Source: a virus. Taken from it: a DNA stretch of 64,000 nt. The DNA lies in the IMG/VR virus record IMGVR_UViG_3300006931_000001, positions 1 through 64,000 of that record. One strand, 5' to 3'. The notes beneath the pieces were generated by a model. That model did not search any database and was not told where the DNA came from. It was given only the letters and a program-made list of their open reading frames with translations. This document shows positions 20,166-31,100 of this stretch, piece after piece. Numbering within the stretch: the first letter of the stretch is position 1; the number at the start of each line of letters is the position of its first letter. A program made the position numbers and the translations under genes.

Positions 20166-22010
20166 ATGACTGAAGCCACACCAGAAAGCATTCCATCTCT
20201 GGCGTCCGATATAAATAAAGCAGCTGCCGACGCGTTTATGACGCTGGTAGACAAAGCGCGATCGATTCCTACTTCAAGTGCTGGTGTTGGCAATTATCAG
20301 TCATTTGCTCCACCGCCGTCGCATAATCAGCCTAAGGCGTGGTTTACAGATCCATTTGCATTACTAGATTCTGTTGGAATGGGTTATCGTAATCCACCAA
20401 CATATTTGACATATGAAACGCAGCGCCAGGTCAGTGAACGTAATGATATTGTTGCTGCAATCATCATTACTCGATGCAATCAAGCTGCAGCATTTGCACG
20501 ACCGCAAGTCAATAAGTATAGTGTAGGATTTACTGTAACTCCACGGCTCGGAGACAAAAAACGACGTCTGACAGACGGCGAGCGAGATCGCGTATCTGAA
20601 ATTCAAAGCATAATTATGGATACTGGTCGAGATCATAATCTCGGTCGTGATTCATTTGATCATTACATTCGTAAAACTGTTCGAGATTCTTTGACGTATG
20701 ACCAGATAGCTACAGAAAAAGTATCCACAATGAGTGGTTCTATTCACTCATTTTATGCAGTACCAGCTGATACGATTCGTATTGCGCAGCCCAAAATTAC
20801 AAAAGGTACGCCGCCTGCGCTTGCAGATGCAAAACGTGAAATCAAGTATTTGCAGTTAATTAATGCTCAAATAAAGAATGAATACACGCTTAATGAGATG
20901 ATGTTTGGTGTACGTAATCCGCGAACACATGTGAAAGTGTATGGTTACGGATTTTCTGAAATTGAGCAGCTTATTGCAACTGTGACAAGTCACCTTTACG
21001 CAGAAGAGTGGAATCGACGGCAGTTTACACAAGGCTCTACTGTTAAAGGTATATTAAACTTGAAAGGTCCGATGCCGTTGCAGGCATTTGAGAATTTCAA
21101 GCGGCAGTGGCAAGCGCAAGTATCTGGAATTAGTAATGCCTGGAAAACACCTGTAACTAACCAGGAAGGCATCGACTGGATTCCACTTCAGATGAATAAT
21201 GTCGAGATGGGTTACCAGATGTGGATGGAGTATCTGGTAAAAATTATCAGTGCTATTTATCAGATCGATCCGGCGGAAATTAACTTTGACTTGCGTGGTA
21301 GTAGTCAGCAGCAACCGATGTTCATGTCAACCAATGAGGCGCAACAGAAGGTAAGCAAAGACCGAGGTCTTGCACCATTATTGCGCTTCCTTGAAGATAG
21401 TCTAAATAAGCATATTGTTTGGAAGATTGATCCGCGGTTTGAGCTGGCCTTTGCAGGACTAGATGCAAAGACCGAAGATCAGGCGATGCAATTGCGCATT
21501 CAGCAAGTGCAGAATTTTCAAACACTTAATGAAGTCAGAGCTCTAGAAGATTTGCCTCCATTAAAGGATGGCAACGTTCCATTGAACGCTACGTATACAG
21601 CATATTTGATGCAGAAATCACAGATGGATCAGCAGCAACAAATGATGCAGCAACAAGGCGGCGCTGCAGGTAGTGCTCAGCAGCCTGGCGCTGGTCCAGG
21701 AGGCGAAGATGATCCTAATCAAGAGCCGTACGCTTCTAGATTTGGCCACAAACCACCGGGTGATGAGGAAGAAGAAGGCGCTAATAATCTCAATAGATTT
21801 TTACAGCGTAGTGTTCAGCCAAATGATAAATCGAGTGAAGACTCATCGGATGCCGATTCGTCAGAAGTATCAGAATCCGAGATGGAATCTCTGCATATTA
21901 ATGATTGGGATAGTAGTAAGCACGCAGCTGTAAATTTAGGTGATCTGAAGAAAAGTCGTAGTAGTAGTAGTAAAAAACAAGTAAAACTTTTCGATACCAT
22001 GGATGTGTAA
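20166..22010 (+). CDS. Portal protein
   Basis: A 614-residue protein with portal character: N-terminal R-N-D-I-V-A-A-I-I-I-T-R-C-N-Q, the wing/stem segment with F-Y-A-V-P-A-D-T-I-R-I, Y-G-Y-G-F-S-E-I-E-Q-L, then E-W-N-R-R-Q-F-T-Q-G-S and W-I-P-L-Q, and I-Y-Q-I-D-P-A-E-I-N-F, all typical of HK97/SPP1-type phage portals. The C-terminal 130 residues are low complexity (Q-rich, then D/S/E-rich) and probably disordered. It forms the dodecameric DNA channel at one capsid vertex. The order portal-(cargo)-MuF-protease-capsid supports this. Confidence 0.85.
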   Translation: MTEATPESIPSLASDINKAAADAFMTLVDKARSIPTSSAGVGNYQSFAPPPSHNQPKAWFTDPFALLDSVGMGYRNPPTYLTYETQRQVSERNDIVAAIIITRCNQAAAFARPQVNKYSVGFTVTPRLGDKKRRLTDGERDRVSEIQSIIMDTGRDHNLGRDSFDHYIRKTVRDSLTYDQIATEKVSTMSGSIHSFYAVPADTIRIAQPKITKGTPPALADAKREIKYLQLINAQIKNEYTLNEMMFGVRNPRTHVKVYGYGFSEIEQLIATVTSHLYAEEWNRRQFTQGSTVKGILNLKGPMPLQAFENFKRQWQAQVSGISNAWKTPVTNQEGIDWIPLQMNNVEMGYQMWMEYLVKIISAIYQIDPAEINFDLRGSSQQQPMFMSTNEAQQKVSKDRGLAPLLRFLEDSLNKHIVWKIDPRFELAFAGLDAKTEDQAMQLRIQQVQNFQTLNEVRALEDLPPLKDGNVPLNATYTAYLMQKSQMDQQQQMMQQQGGAAGSAQQPGAGPGGEDDPNQEPYASRFGHKPPGDEEEEGANNLNRFLQRSVQPNDKSSEDSSDADSSEVSESEMESLHINDWDSSKHAAVNLGDLKKSRSSSSKKQVKLFDTMDV

Positions 22011-22011
22011 A

Positions 22012-25000
22012 ATGCAGCCAATGCTTGTCATTGACGTTGTTAAGGCTGGTAAGAAAGGCATGTCTTGGGGAAAACACAAGTACATTGCCAGAATTTTGCT
22101 ATCTAATGGTGAATATGCTTATATTCATCCTGATGATGATGAAGGACATTTTGAACATATAAATGGTCAGTGGCATTTTCGTTTGGCACCTGGTAAGTCG
22201 CTTGCTGCGATTATCAATAGACACCTCTGGGGAGGTTACATAGGTGAAACGAACAAAGCTGGTATCCCTAAAGCGCCAGACGGTTTATTCAGAACCTACG
22301 TGATTATCTCGAATAAAGCGTTGGAAATGCGCAAAAAAGGATTGCTCACGCGAGAAGAAGAAGCTGCAGGTACTAAAAAAGTTATTGGTGCACCGTTTCC
22401 AAATGCTTTATCTAAAGAGCGTGTTGGTGATTACACGATTTTTACTTTTGCTAAAGTTCCTGTGGTTGGTCACGATACCGAAGGTAAAAAACGGTATGGT
22501 GGCTATACTCATATTGATTGGAATGCTGCAGTTATTGGACAGTATAAATATACTGAAACCAAAGAATTACTCAATCATCGTGTCACAGAGCCTGAAGAGA
22601 TCGCAGCCGCGCAGCGATTCCACGACTACATCAAAGAGGGCGGAGGTTCCGGAGACGCTAACACTCTGGCTGGAACAAGCACTCCGCAGGGACAATTCAA
22701 AAATCCTCCGAAGACGACAACAGAAACACAAGCTGCTCTTGGTGTATCGTTACGAGATTCCGATGATCCTTTACCGATTGCCAAATTGTTACGTGATAGA
22801 CTAAATGCAAGGATAAGCAAAAAGAATAAAGGCAAAGTTGGTGCTGCTGTAGCTGCAGAGCAGAGTGGTAAGATCGAAAAATTTCCACAGGATATGATCG
22901 ATCGATATGGTGATGAAGAAACACTACTCAATGCATTACGTGAACGTCCAGCTACGACTTTAATTTCATTAGGTGTTATTACACCAACGCGACACAGCAA
23001 AGCGCTTCTAGAGCGTGTCAGCGAAGAATGGCGTAGAGACATAGTTCGAGGAAGTCGAACAGGCTGGGAAGCACACAAATGGACCAAACTATATGATGAG
23101 TATAAAAAGAAAGATGAGCGTGACGGTTTAGACATGACCGATGAGAACTCGCGGTTGCGTAAACTGCGATCTCAGTTGAGTAGTGACTTAATCAATGAAG
23201 GTTTTGAACACCTTCAAAGAGTTGTGTTGTCGCATGATCCAGCACGTGTTCGCAGACTAGATAGTTATATTGCTACTAGCTTGCGTAATCATATGAACAG
23301 ATTGAGTGCACAGTGGGCACGTAACGAGCAACTTACAGCGCCGTTGGTGGAAGAGCATAACATCGAGGAAGCTGCACATCGTAATCGGCAAACTGCTCCA
23401 TTCAATCCGCAAGATGCTGCTGAATTAGCAAGACTTACACCTGTAGCACTGCACGCAATTAATCGCGTACTGAATACGCAGAATTTTCCTGATACACTTC
23501 GTCGTGTGGTGATGGAGCGCTTGTATCTGAACGCTTCAAACATAGAAGCTGCGGATATTGCAGTGCACGAGCATGGTGAAGCTGAGAAACGTACACAAGC
23601 TGAACAGAGTGGTACCTCATACAAGAGAACATCACGCTCTATGTATCGAGAGTGGGAAGAAGTTGCGCATACACTTAAGACAGTAATAGATCCAGATACC
23701 GGAAAAGAAGTAGATTTGTTAGCGTTAGGTCCTAAATGGCGTGACAGAAAACTGCTTCAGTGGTTTACAGATGGTGTAGAGAAGATTGCTAAAGAACTAT
23801 CTATAGGCTTAGATCCTAAAATATTAAAGGATAAAAAAGCCTTAGAGAAGTTTGGAAAGCAGCACGGATTTGGTGTTGTACCTCAGATGCTTGAAATTAA
23901 CGCTTCTCCTAGTTCATACACATATGCGGAGAAGATGTTTCATGCAACAATGAAAACAAAAAAGAAGGTACCGCGACTTTTGACCAACGAAGGTCAAGCT
24001 GTACGGCGGTATTTTGAATTAGAAGCCAAGCTAGCCGGAACGGCTAGACAGCATGGATCTATAAAAGAAGCATTGGCACGAGAGGCATATCCGGATATTC
24101 ACGAGCGAGAAGTGGATATTTCTACACGTCCAGTTTTTCGTAAGTTGCCAGAACATAAGACTGGACCAGTAAAACATGTTCTTCTGATTCCTGCGAAACA
24201 TGATCTTGGAACGAGCAAGCCACTGCGTTCTATGTCACCAGCCGTGGGATTTTTCTCAGCAAGTCAGAATCAGCAGCTTGCGGCTAAGCTTGGAATTCAA
24301 TTACATAATTTGCGTGCTGGAACAGGTGCAGGCGGAGCCGTGTGGACTCAGCCTAATATCAGTTTAGGCAAACAAGCTCAACGAGAGTTGCACAACGTCG
24401 AAACTCATTATACGCAACTTCAAAAATATGGAAAGGCTCCGCTTGCACGTTTAGAGCAAGCATACAATCGTAATAAGGCAGTAGTTAAAGAATTATCTAA
24501 ACTAGGAACATGGGTGCGAAATGAACGGACACACCAAAACGAGTGGCAAGAAAAAGATTCTGGTCTGTCTGCACTCCACAAAGCAGCACTTGATCTTCAA
24601 TCTGCTAACAACAGAATACGACAGAAAAAAGACGCACGTGCGGCACTTCGTGCGGAGTTTAAAGAAGCGCGGCAATCCGTAGGGACAATCGAAGAGCATG
24701 CACATTTAAATGACAGTGTGCTTGCTAATAAATTGAAACAGCATGAATTAACTGATGAAGATAAGGCAGCACACGCTAAGGCACTTGCAGCATATCAAAA
24801 AATTAGCAATCGTATAGGTGCACTTGTTCCTGAAGTTAAGGATTTGTATGATAATGCTATTATCAAAAACAAGATGTTACCTAATGAATTGCTATCGCAT
24901 GCACGCGCTCATGTAACAACAGTAGTGAATTCGCGGCGTGCACAGCAAGCTTTAATTGAATTTGAGAAAGAGCGACGAGTAACACTCAGTCGTATGAAAA

Positions 25001-26025
25001 AATCATGGATGCCTGCATCATCATTAGTTGAGGCTATCTATGATTATGATTTTGAGTTTAGTCGTTTTGCATTGACGTACGATGACATCATCAAAGAAAT
25101 GCGAGATGTCCAGCATCCCGGTTCTCGTGGTGGGAAATGGCATCGTGGAAGTAAAGGTGAGGTAGTATATGATGTCGGTGCGTCAAATCCATTCCACGCT
25201 AAAAAAGATCCTATAGCACATCAGGCACACAAGTTATTACAGGATATTAAGCCTAAAAATAAACACGAGGCTCTGAAGCACTTAGAGCAATTTGTAACCG
25301 ACAAGAAGTCGGGTGATATTCATAAAGATAAACATGCACTATATGATTATCTTGAACATCACGTAGCAAGAGCACACATCAGAGCACAGGCTGATAAACG
25401 ACAAAAAGAAAACGCAGAAACAAGAAAGCGACGTAAAATGAATGAACGTGAAGCTGTTATGCGCATTGGCGGGCGTAATCGGATCGGTGGCGAAGACGAG
25501 AAAAATCCAGTGACGCCGACAAAGAAAGAGACTGAATACTCACCGTCACCTGATCACTCTATTATGGTGATTGGCGGACATGATGCTATTCGTGGTGAGG
25601 AAAAAACAGAAGAAGAGCCTAAACCTAAAGGTACTACTTCCATATGGCAGCCTGGCGATGACGAACGCAGAGTGGCAGCTGCACAAAAACGAGGCTCTGG
25701 TAGGAAACCATTGACTAATGAAGAGTGGTACCAGGAACAAATTCGTGAAGATAAGAAACGGAAAGAGCGTGCGGCTGCAATTCATAGTAAGCAGCAAAAT
25801 TTAACAGACACAGACAAGAAAAAAGGAAAAGAAGCTCAGCAACAAGCACAGCGACAAAGTGAAATGCGACGTGTTGCTCGTGAATTACCAGACGAGGATT
25901 TTACACCATTTCCTGGTAATGGTGAATTGCCTGAAGCTAAAATTAAAATGCCAGACAAGTTACCAGATAAAAAGAAACACATATTTGCGCGTTTAGGTGC
26001 ATCATTCAAACGCTTATTTATTTGA
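22012..26025 (+). CDS. Giant head-associated protein with sigma-factor-like segment
   Basis: About 1337 residues from ATG 22012 (ATG 22003 is also in frame). The N-terminus has G-M-S-W-G-K-H-K-Y-I. Residues about 385-440 resemble sigma-70 region 2: L-I-N-E-G-F-E-H-L-Q-R-V-V with H-D-P-A-R and L-D-S-Y-I-A-T-S-L-R-N-H. About 490-560 resemble region 4: D-T-L-R-R-V-V-M-E-R-L-Y-L, then A-D-I-A-V-H-E-H-G and T-S-Y-K-R-T-S-R-S. The rest is helical and charged, with long coiled-coil-like stretches at 810-990. At about 1034 is S-R-G-G-K-W-H with G-E-V-V-Y-D, a motif also in the 1655-residue protein. It lies between portal and MuF, so a packaged or ejected role is likely. Sigma similarity is by eye. 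Confidence 0.6.
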   Translation: MQPMLVIDVVKAGKKGMSWGKHKYIARILLSNGEYAYIHPDDDEGHFEHINGQWHFRLAPGKSLAAIINRHLWGGYIGETNKAGIPKAPDGLFRTYVIISNKALEMRKKGLLTREEEAAGTKKVIGAPFPNALSKERVGDYTIFTFAKVPVVGHDTEGKKRYGGYTHIDWNAAVIGQYKYTETKELLNHRVTEPEEIAAAQRFHDYIKEGGGSGDANTLAGTSTPQGQFKNPPKTTTETQAALGVSLRDSDDPLPIAKLLRDRLNARISKKNKGKVGAAVAAEQSGKIEKFPQDMIDRYGDEETLLNALRERPATTLISLGVITPTRHSKALLERVSEEWRRDIVRGSRTGWEAHKWTKLYDEYKKKDERDGLDMTDENSRLRKLRSQLSSDLINEGFEHLQRVVLSHDPARVRRLDSYIATSLRNHMNRLSAQWARNEQLTAPLVEEHNIEEAAHRNRQTAPFNPQDAAELARLTPVALHAINRVLNTQNFPDTLRRVVMERLYLNASNIEAADIAVHEHGEAEKRTQAEQSGTSYKRTSRSMYREWEEVAHTLKTVIDPDTGKEVDLLALGPKWRDRKLLQWFTDGVEKIAKELSIGLDPKILKDKKALEKFGKQHGFGVVPQMLEINASPSSYTYAEKMFHATMKTKKKVPRLLTNEGQAVRRYFELEAKLAGTARQHGSIKEALAREAYPDIHEREVDISTRPVFRKLPEHKTGPVKHVLLIPAKHDLGTSKPLRSMSPAVGFFSASQNQQLAAKLGIQLHNLRAGTGAGGAVWTQPNISLGKQAQRELHNVETHYTQLQKYGKAPLARLEQAYNRNKAVVKELSKLGTWVRNERTHQNEWQEKDSGLSALHKAALDLQSANNRIRQKKDARAALRAEFKEARQSVGTIEEHAHLNDSVLANKLKQHELTDEDKAAHAKALAAYQKISNRIGALVPEVKDLYDNAIIKNKMLPNELLSHARAHVTTVVNSRRAQQALIEFEKERRVTLSRMKKSWMPASSLVEAIYDYDFEFSRFALTYDDIIKEMRDVQHPGSRGGKWHRGSKGEVVYDVGASNPFHAKKDPIAHQAHKLLQDIKPKNKHEALKHLEQFVTDKKSGDIHKDKHALYDYLEHHVARAHIRAQADKRQKENAETRKRRKMNEREAVMRIGGRNRIGGEDEKNPVTPTKKETEYSPSPDHSIMVIGGHDAIRGEEKTEEEPKPKGTTSIWQPGDDERRVAAAQKRGSGRKPLTNEEWYQEQIREDKKRKERAAAIHSKQQNLTDTDKKKGKEAQQQAQRQSEMRRVARELPDEDFTPFPGNGELPEAKIKMPDKLPDKKKHIFARLGASFKRLFI

Positions 26026-26032
26026 GGTAGCT

Positions 26033-26959
26033 ATGCGAGATCGCGAAGTTTTGGATTTTGTACCGATGCCTCATTACGATTTGATGATTCCGCAAAGTGG
26101 AACCGTGTGGTTACGTGGCAAACTAATACCTCCGGTTGATCAATTCAAACTTGATAGTCATCTATTGCCACCTGGGCTTTACAAAACGGTACGTGATGAC
26201 TTAGCAAGGTACTCAACGATTCCTGTGTCACGTGTGGCTTTGCGTAAGAATAATAATGTATATGAAGGAATTATAGATTCCAACGGAGATCCGTATTTGT
26301 TTATTTTAGGTACAGCTGGGATTGCTGTACATAAAGCTGAGAATGATGATGATGCGTGGAAATGGTTTGATGCATTAATTAGCATAGAGCGAAAGGCAGG
26401 ATTACAATTGCAGCGTAAACACTCAGCACAAGCTGTATCTGATTTTTTTGATGTTACACATGACTCAGTGACTAAGGCACTTCCTAGTAAAGACAGATCA
26501 GACTCTACAGGTAGAGCAAAGAAGACAAAATCAAAGAAAGTAGCAGCTAAGAAGGTAGGGAAGAATGGAAAGACACGTTATAATTATCCACAAGATAAGC
26601 AACAGGCATCCAAGAAAAAGCCTGGCGCAGATAAAAATGGTCCACAACGTGTAGCAGAAAAAACGCAAAAGGAAGAACTCACAGGTGCAGATCCTATAGC
26701 CGTACCTCGTGAACCTACACCTAAGCGTGTTAATCCGCAGCATGTAGCTAACCAATTGCAGATGCCAGTGCATACACTAAAACATATAGCCAAACGCTTT
26801 AGTAATAATCCTAAACTTAAAGGACGTTCAGGCTTTATTAGTTTTATGAAGGTTCACTTACGAGCTTTTGCTGAAAAACACAAATTGGATGGAGATTTCT
26901 TTGGACTACTATACGATGCACTAGTTGGTACTAAGCCAACTGTTGCAACTAAATTGTGA
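26033..26959 (+). CDS. Hypothetical head-module protein, 308 aa
   Basis: Start at ATG 26033, with GAGGTAG upstream; a longer frame from 25997 overlaps the previous gene. The N-terminal 140 residues look folded (W-L-R-G-K-L-I-P-P-V-D, V-Y-E-G-I-I-D-S-N-G-D-P-Y-L-F-I-L-G). A lysine-rich linker follows with K-N-G-K-T-R-Y-N-Y, a variant of the GGKW...Y tag of neighbouring proteins. The last 80 residues are helical. Probably a virion-internal protein; function unknown. Confidence 0.6.
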   Translation: MRDREVLDFVPMPHYDLMIPQSGTVWLRGKLIPPVDQFKLDSHLLPPGLYKTVRDDLARYSTIPVSRVALRKNNNVYEGIIDSNGDPYLFILGTAGIAVHKAENDDDAWKWFDALISIERKAGLQLQRKHSAQAVSDFFDVTHDSVTKALPSKDRSDSTGRAKKTKSKKVAAKKVGKNGKTRYNYPQDKQQASKKKPGADKNGPQRVAEKTQKEELTGADPIAVPREPTPKRVNPQHVANQLQMPVHTLKHIAKRFSNNPKLKGRSGFISFMKVHLRAFAEKHKLDGDFFGLLYDALVGTKPTVATKL

Positions 26960-26966
26960 GAAAGAC

Positions 26967-28139
26967 ATGCCAGGTCATCACTCAAATAAACAAAAACGTC
27001 AAGCTAAACATATAGCTGCTAGCGAGAAAAAGCGAGGATACTCGGCTAGTGATGCTAAGAGCATAGGTTGGGCTACAGTTAATGCAGCTAAAACTAAGAA
27101 AGGAATGAATGACTCATCTAGTGGTCCAGATGATGTAGGTACCAAACGTTTACCTATAGTGCGCAATACGCCAAAAGGTAAGCCTTTTCGCGGGGTAGAT
27201 AATGCAGAAGCTTCTCAAAATTTGAGAGCTGGAAAGTTTGTTGAAAAGAGCCGTCGCGGTAATGGTGCATACGTAAGTCGATACAAAGATCCGGATGGCG
27301 AGAAAGGATGGAAGCGCGATAAGAAGACAGGTCAATTAGTGCGTGAACATCGCAAAAGTTTAGCTCTAGATGTTGTCACGCCTGATGACTTGCTGAAATC
27401 TGAGCGTCATCTCAAAAAGCTAAAAACTCCAGGATTTAAGCTTCATGGCTCTGGTATTACTGAAGCTACAAATACTGAGAAGAAAACCAAAAAATCTACA
27501 ATTAACAAAGGACATGTTATGAAGAATAATGAAACGCTGGCTGATAGTCTTAATGATCTTTTCAAGAGCGAAGTCGGTGATATGCTGGATAACGATAAGC
27601 CTGTTATCGATTGTCCTCATTGTGATCATCCAATTACCAAGTCCGATGTGTTGGCTAAGGCTGGAAAGAAACGCAATAAAGACACGCCACCACGTAAGGT
27701 GGTTTCTGACAATAAAGGCGGGTCAAATCATCGTGGTCCTGAGACTGGCGCTAATGGTACTACGCCGACACGATACGCTCATGGTGTGCCAAAAGTGGAT
27801 AATGGTGAAAAAATCACCAAGGTTAATAAAGCCGATGCTTCGAGTGACGACGCGAGCAGTGGCGATGATATGAGCAAGTCTGAAGGTAAGTGCCCTAACT
27901 GTTCTACGATGGTTAAGGCAGGTACCTTGTGCAAATGCGGAATGATGATGAAATCTGACGGTACGTTTGAACAATCTCCACCGTCTTTACGCTTTCCGCG
28001 AGTTCACGGTTCGGAGCATGTTCAGTACGTGGACACAGGAGAAGACGCACGTATCGCAAATTTGATTGCGAGCGGAACGTTCGGTCATGCAGTGGTAACG
28101 CAGCCGATCGATAAGAACAACGGTTCGAAGCGTCGTTAA
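26967..28139 (+). CDS. Hypothetical zinc-ribbon head-module protein, 390 aa
   Basis: Start at ATG 26967 (M-P-G-H-H-S-N-K-Q-K-R). The first 50 residues (Q-A-K-H-I-A-A-S-E-K-K-R-G-Y-S...A-W-A-T-V-N type) match a helical motif common in phage and plasmid proteins. Two zinc ribbons follow: C-P-H-C near residue 218 and C-P-N-C...C-K-C-G near 315-330. Between and around them are basic and D/S-rich disordered tracts (S-S-D-D-A-S-S-G-D-D-M-S-K-S) like those in the scaffold candidate at 36778. The role is unknown. Confidence 0.55.
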   Translation: MPGHHSNKQKRQAKHIAASEKKRGYSASDAKSIGWATVNAAKTKKGMNDSSSGPDDVGTKRLPIVRNTPKGKPFRGVDNAEASQNLRAGKFVEKSRRGNGAYVSRYKDPDGEKGWKRDKKTGQLVREHRKSLALDVVTPDDLLKSERHLKKLKTPGFKLHGSGITEATNTEKKTKKSTINKGHVMKNNETLADSLNDLFKSEVGDMLDNDKPVIDCPHCDHPITKSDVLAKAGKKRNKDTPPRKVVSDNKGGSNHRGPETGANGTTPTRYAHGVPKVDNGEKITKVNKADASSDDASSGDDMSKSEGKCPNCSTMVKAGTLCKCGMMMKSDGTFEQSPPSLRFPRVHGSEHVQYVDTGEDARIANLIASGTFGHAVVTQPIDKNNGSKRR

Positions 28140-28161
28140 TAAGTCTCACGATAGGTAAGCG

Positions 28162-31100
28162 ATGAAAAAGATCCTGGAACATGAATTGTTCGGTGATGGA
28201 GTCTCGTATGGCTCTTCATTTTTACTGAAGGCTCAGCTTCGCTTGCCTGTTCGCGAGGCTCGTCTCCCTGCAGCTCAAGATATTATCAACAAGACATCTG
28301 CGATTGTTGATACGAGATATGATAAATTAAACGCAGATTTATTACGCATTATTAAACAAACCAACACTCAGAAATCCGTTGGTCTGTTTGTATTAACAGG
28401 TAGCAAGTCGCAAAATGACTTGTTTAAAGCTGTTAAAAACAATACTAATGTATCGTCTGGCAAGAGTGCTGGAAAAAAACCGCCAGCACAGAATTTGTCT
28501 GGTCAACCTAGAGCTCCTAAAGGCTCTGGCTCTTCTCCTAACTACCAACGTAAGGAGATGGATGCTACACGGGCAGGCTCACGTGGTGGTAAGTGGTACC
28601 TCAATGCTAATGGCAAAGTGGTTTATGGTGTCAAACCGTCTGGATCTAGTGGTGCCAGAGAGTTGACATCTGCAGAAGTACAAACACACCTTAAGCATTA
28701 TAGACCATCACCATTTATGGGCTTGACTGGTGGGGATCAAATCTTAGTTGATTATTTAATGGATCCAGAGAATCAGAAAATTCACGGATTCACGCCGGAT
28801 GATGTGGATTTCTTGCAACAGTGGTATGGAAAGAAGAATAAGAAAACTGGACAGTGGTCTGGTGGTATTCTTTATAATGGATTTGTAGACGCGTTTGGTG
28901 CTGACATAGCTGACAAAGATTTGTCAACGATGCAGTTTAATCAGGAGGAGCTCACAGGAGGTCAGTGGGTATCTTTCCAAGAGGCTGCATTAGCCTACCT
29001 TCGAGCTTGCTTTGAAGATAATGGACATGATTTTGAAGAGGTCAAGCCTCACTTGGATTCGCTGTTTTCTCGTTATGAGAAGATGAAACAGAATCCAAAA
29101 CTACAAGAGGCTTTAGAAGCTGTAGGTCACGCTGTCGAGAAAAAACAATACGAATTTTACACAAAGGCTGCAGATCATCAAGATGATATGAAAAATCTTG
29201 GTGATACGATTACGGCTGGTCCAGATCCACAAGCGCAGGCTCAAGAGGTTGGTGCAGCATTAGCAGCGATGGACTTGTTATTTATTCCATCGAAAGGTGA
29301 AACCAATAAAAAAGCTGGTCTTAAAGGTGTGGTGTCACCTAACGTTGAGTATTTTAAACGGGACACAGCAGAGTTACGGAATCCATTACTGACAGACAAA
29401 TCTCGTCTTGACAGCTTGTCTGTTCCGCAATTGATGGCATTGGTTGTCGGTGCTAATTTGTATGAGACTTGGGATGCTGATGATCGTAAATATCTCACGC
29501 CTACAGGTGGTGAAGGTTATTACAGTGAAAATAATCAGATTAGTGTCGAAGCTTTTAAGCGTATTGCTGCACGTTTGAAGCTTAATGATGCTACATCTAG
29601 GATCATCAAAAAGCAGATTGGTGATGCTACGCTAAATCTAGCTAGTAAACTTAATGAAGCTAATAGTGGCGAAGATCAAATATTTAAAGAGTTTATCCGT
29701 AAGGGTTCCGATATTGTAGCCGACAAGGAGATGGTTGAAGCCATTCAAAAACGTCATGCTGATTGGCTGGAAACAAAAGACGATGCTCTTAGAGCTCAGT
29801 CAGATGATTCCTTCGATGTGCCAGATTCGATGGCTGATGGTGTGCTTGGTGGTTCTCTGCAGAAGACACCACATCCGCATCAATTGATGAAAGACGCAGA
29901 AGGTAATGTCATAGGACCATTTACGCCGTTCCAACATCAACGGCAAGCTGTTAATTGGATGGTCGCAGCAAAGCGTGGAATTCTGGCTCTTGATGCCGGT
30001 ATGGGTAAAACTCCAACTGTCATCATGTTTATGGAACATCTGAAGTCCAAAAATCCTGGTCAGCATAAGCCAGCTATTTTGTTTCTACCGCCATCCTTGA
30101 TGAATCAATGGCCAGATGAGATCGCAGCATACGCACCTAATGCTAAGGATAAGATATTAAATTTATCTGGATTATCACTAGAAGAACGTAAAGCTGCATT
30201 ACAGAGTGACTTGGCCAAGAAAGCTGAATATATTCTCATTTCGACGGGCACACTGAATTCTGGTGAAAAGCCTGAAGAGGACGAGACAGAATCCGAGAAC
30301 GATGACACTGGCGGTACAGATAATGAGCTAACTGAAATGCTCAAGAATCTGGACGGAGCGCTATTTATTGATGAAGTGCATCAAGGTGGTTACAAAACTG
30401 GCGGTAGTATCAGACACAAAATCGCTAGTGAAGTCATAGGTGATCGAGAGCATGCTTTTGGTATGACAGCTACTCCGATGCCTAATGGTCCTATGGATTT
30501 GTTTCATTTGACTAATATGTTTGCGCCTGACTCCGTAGGAACACAAGAGGAATGGGAAGGTAGCCTACATGGTACGCAATATAACGCAGCTACAGACTCT
30601 TGGGAAGTTACTAATCCGCAAGCTCTGACAGAATTACGCACACGTATTCGTCCGTTCGTGATGCATAAATTAATTACTGATCCTGATGTCCAAAAAGACA
30701 TGAAAGGATCCATGCAACCGCTTACAAGTGCGCCTCAGAGTGTACACATTGATGAGAATCATCCAATGTGGAATTACGTGGCGCCTGGCGGTATTATTGA
30801 TCATATGGTGTCTGCTCGCTTGGAAGAGTTGGAGGAAGAGCGAGGCGAGCCTTATAATGATCGAGTTAGACAGAAATTAGCTAACTTACTAGCTGTTAAC
30901 TTTCACAGACTTTGTAATATTTCTCCATCTCTGATTCATCCTGATTACAAAGGACCGTCGCCTAAAATTGATCGACTTGTGAATGATGTAGTGGAGCACT
31001 TCAAAGGTGGAGCCGGAGCACAAGACAAACCGTTGGTAGTCTTTTCATCTTTTCCGCAAAAAGCTTTTCCGCTTTTGCGTAAACGACTTGCAGCCGCTGG

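Noticed and set aside
16802-26592. Exact TTATCCACA (DnaA-box-like) sequences at about 16802 and 26583
   Set aside because: Both are isolated and inside clear coding sequences; without clustering or an A/T-rich unwinding region they do not indicate an origin.
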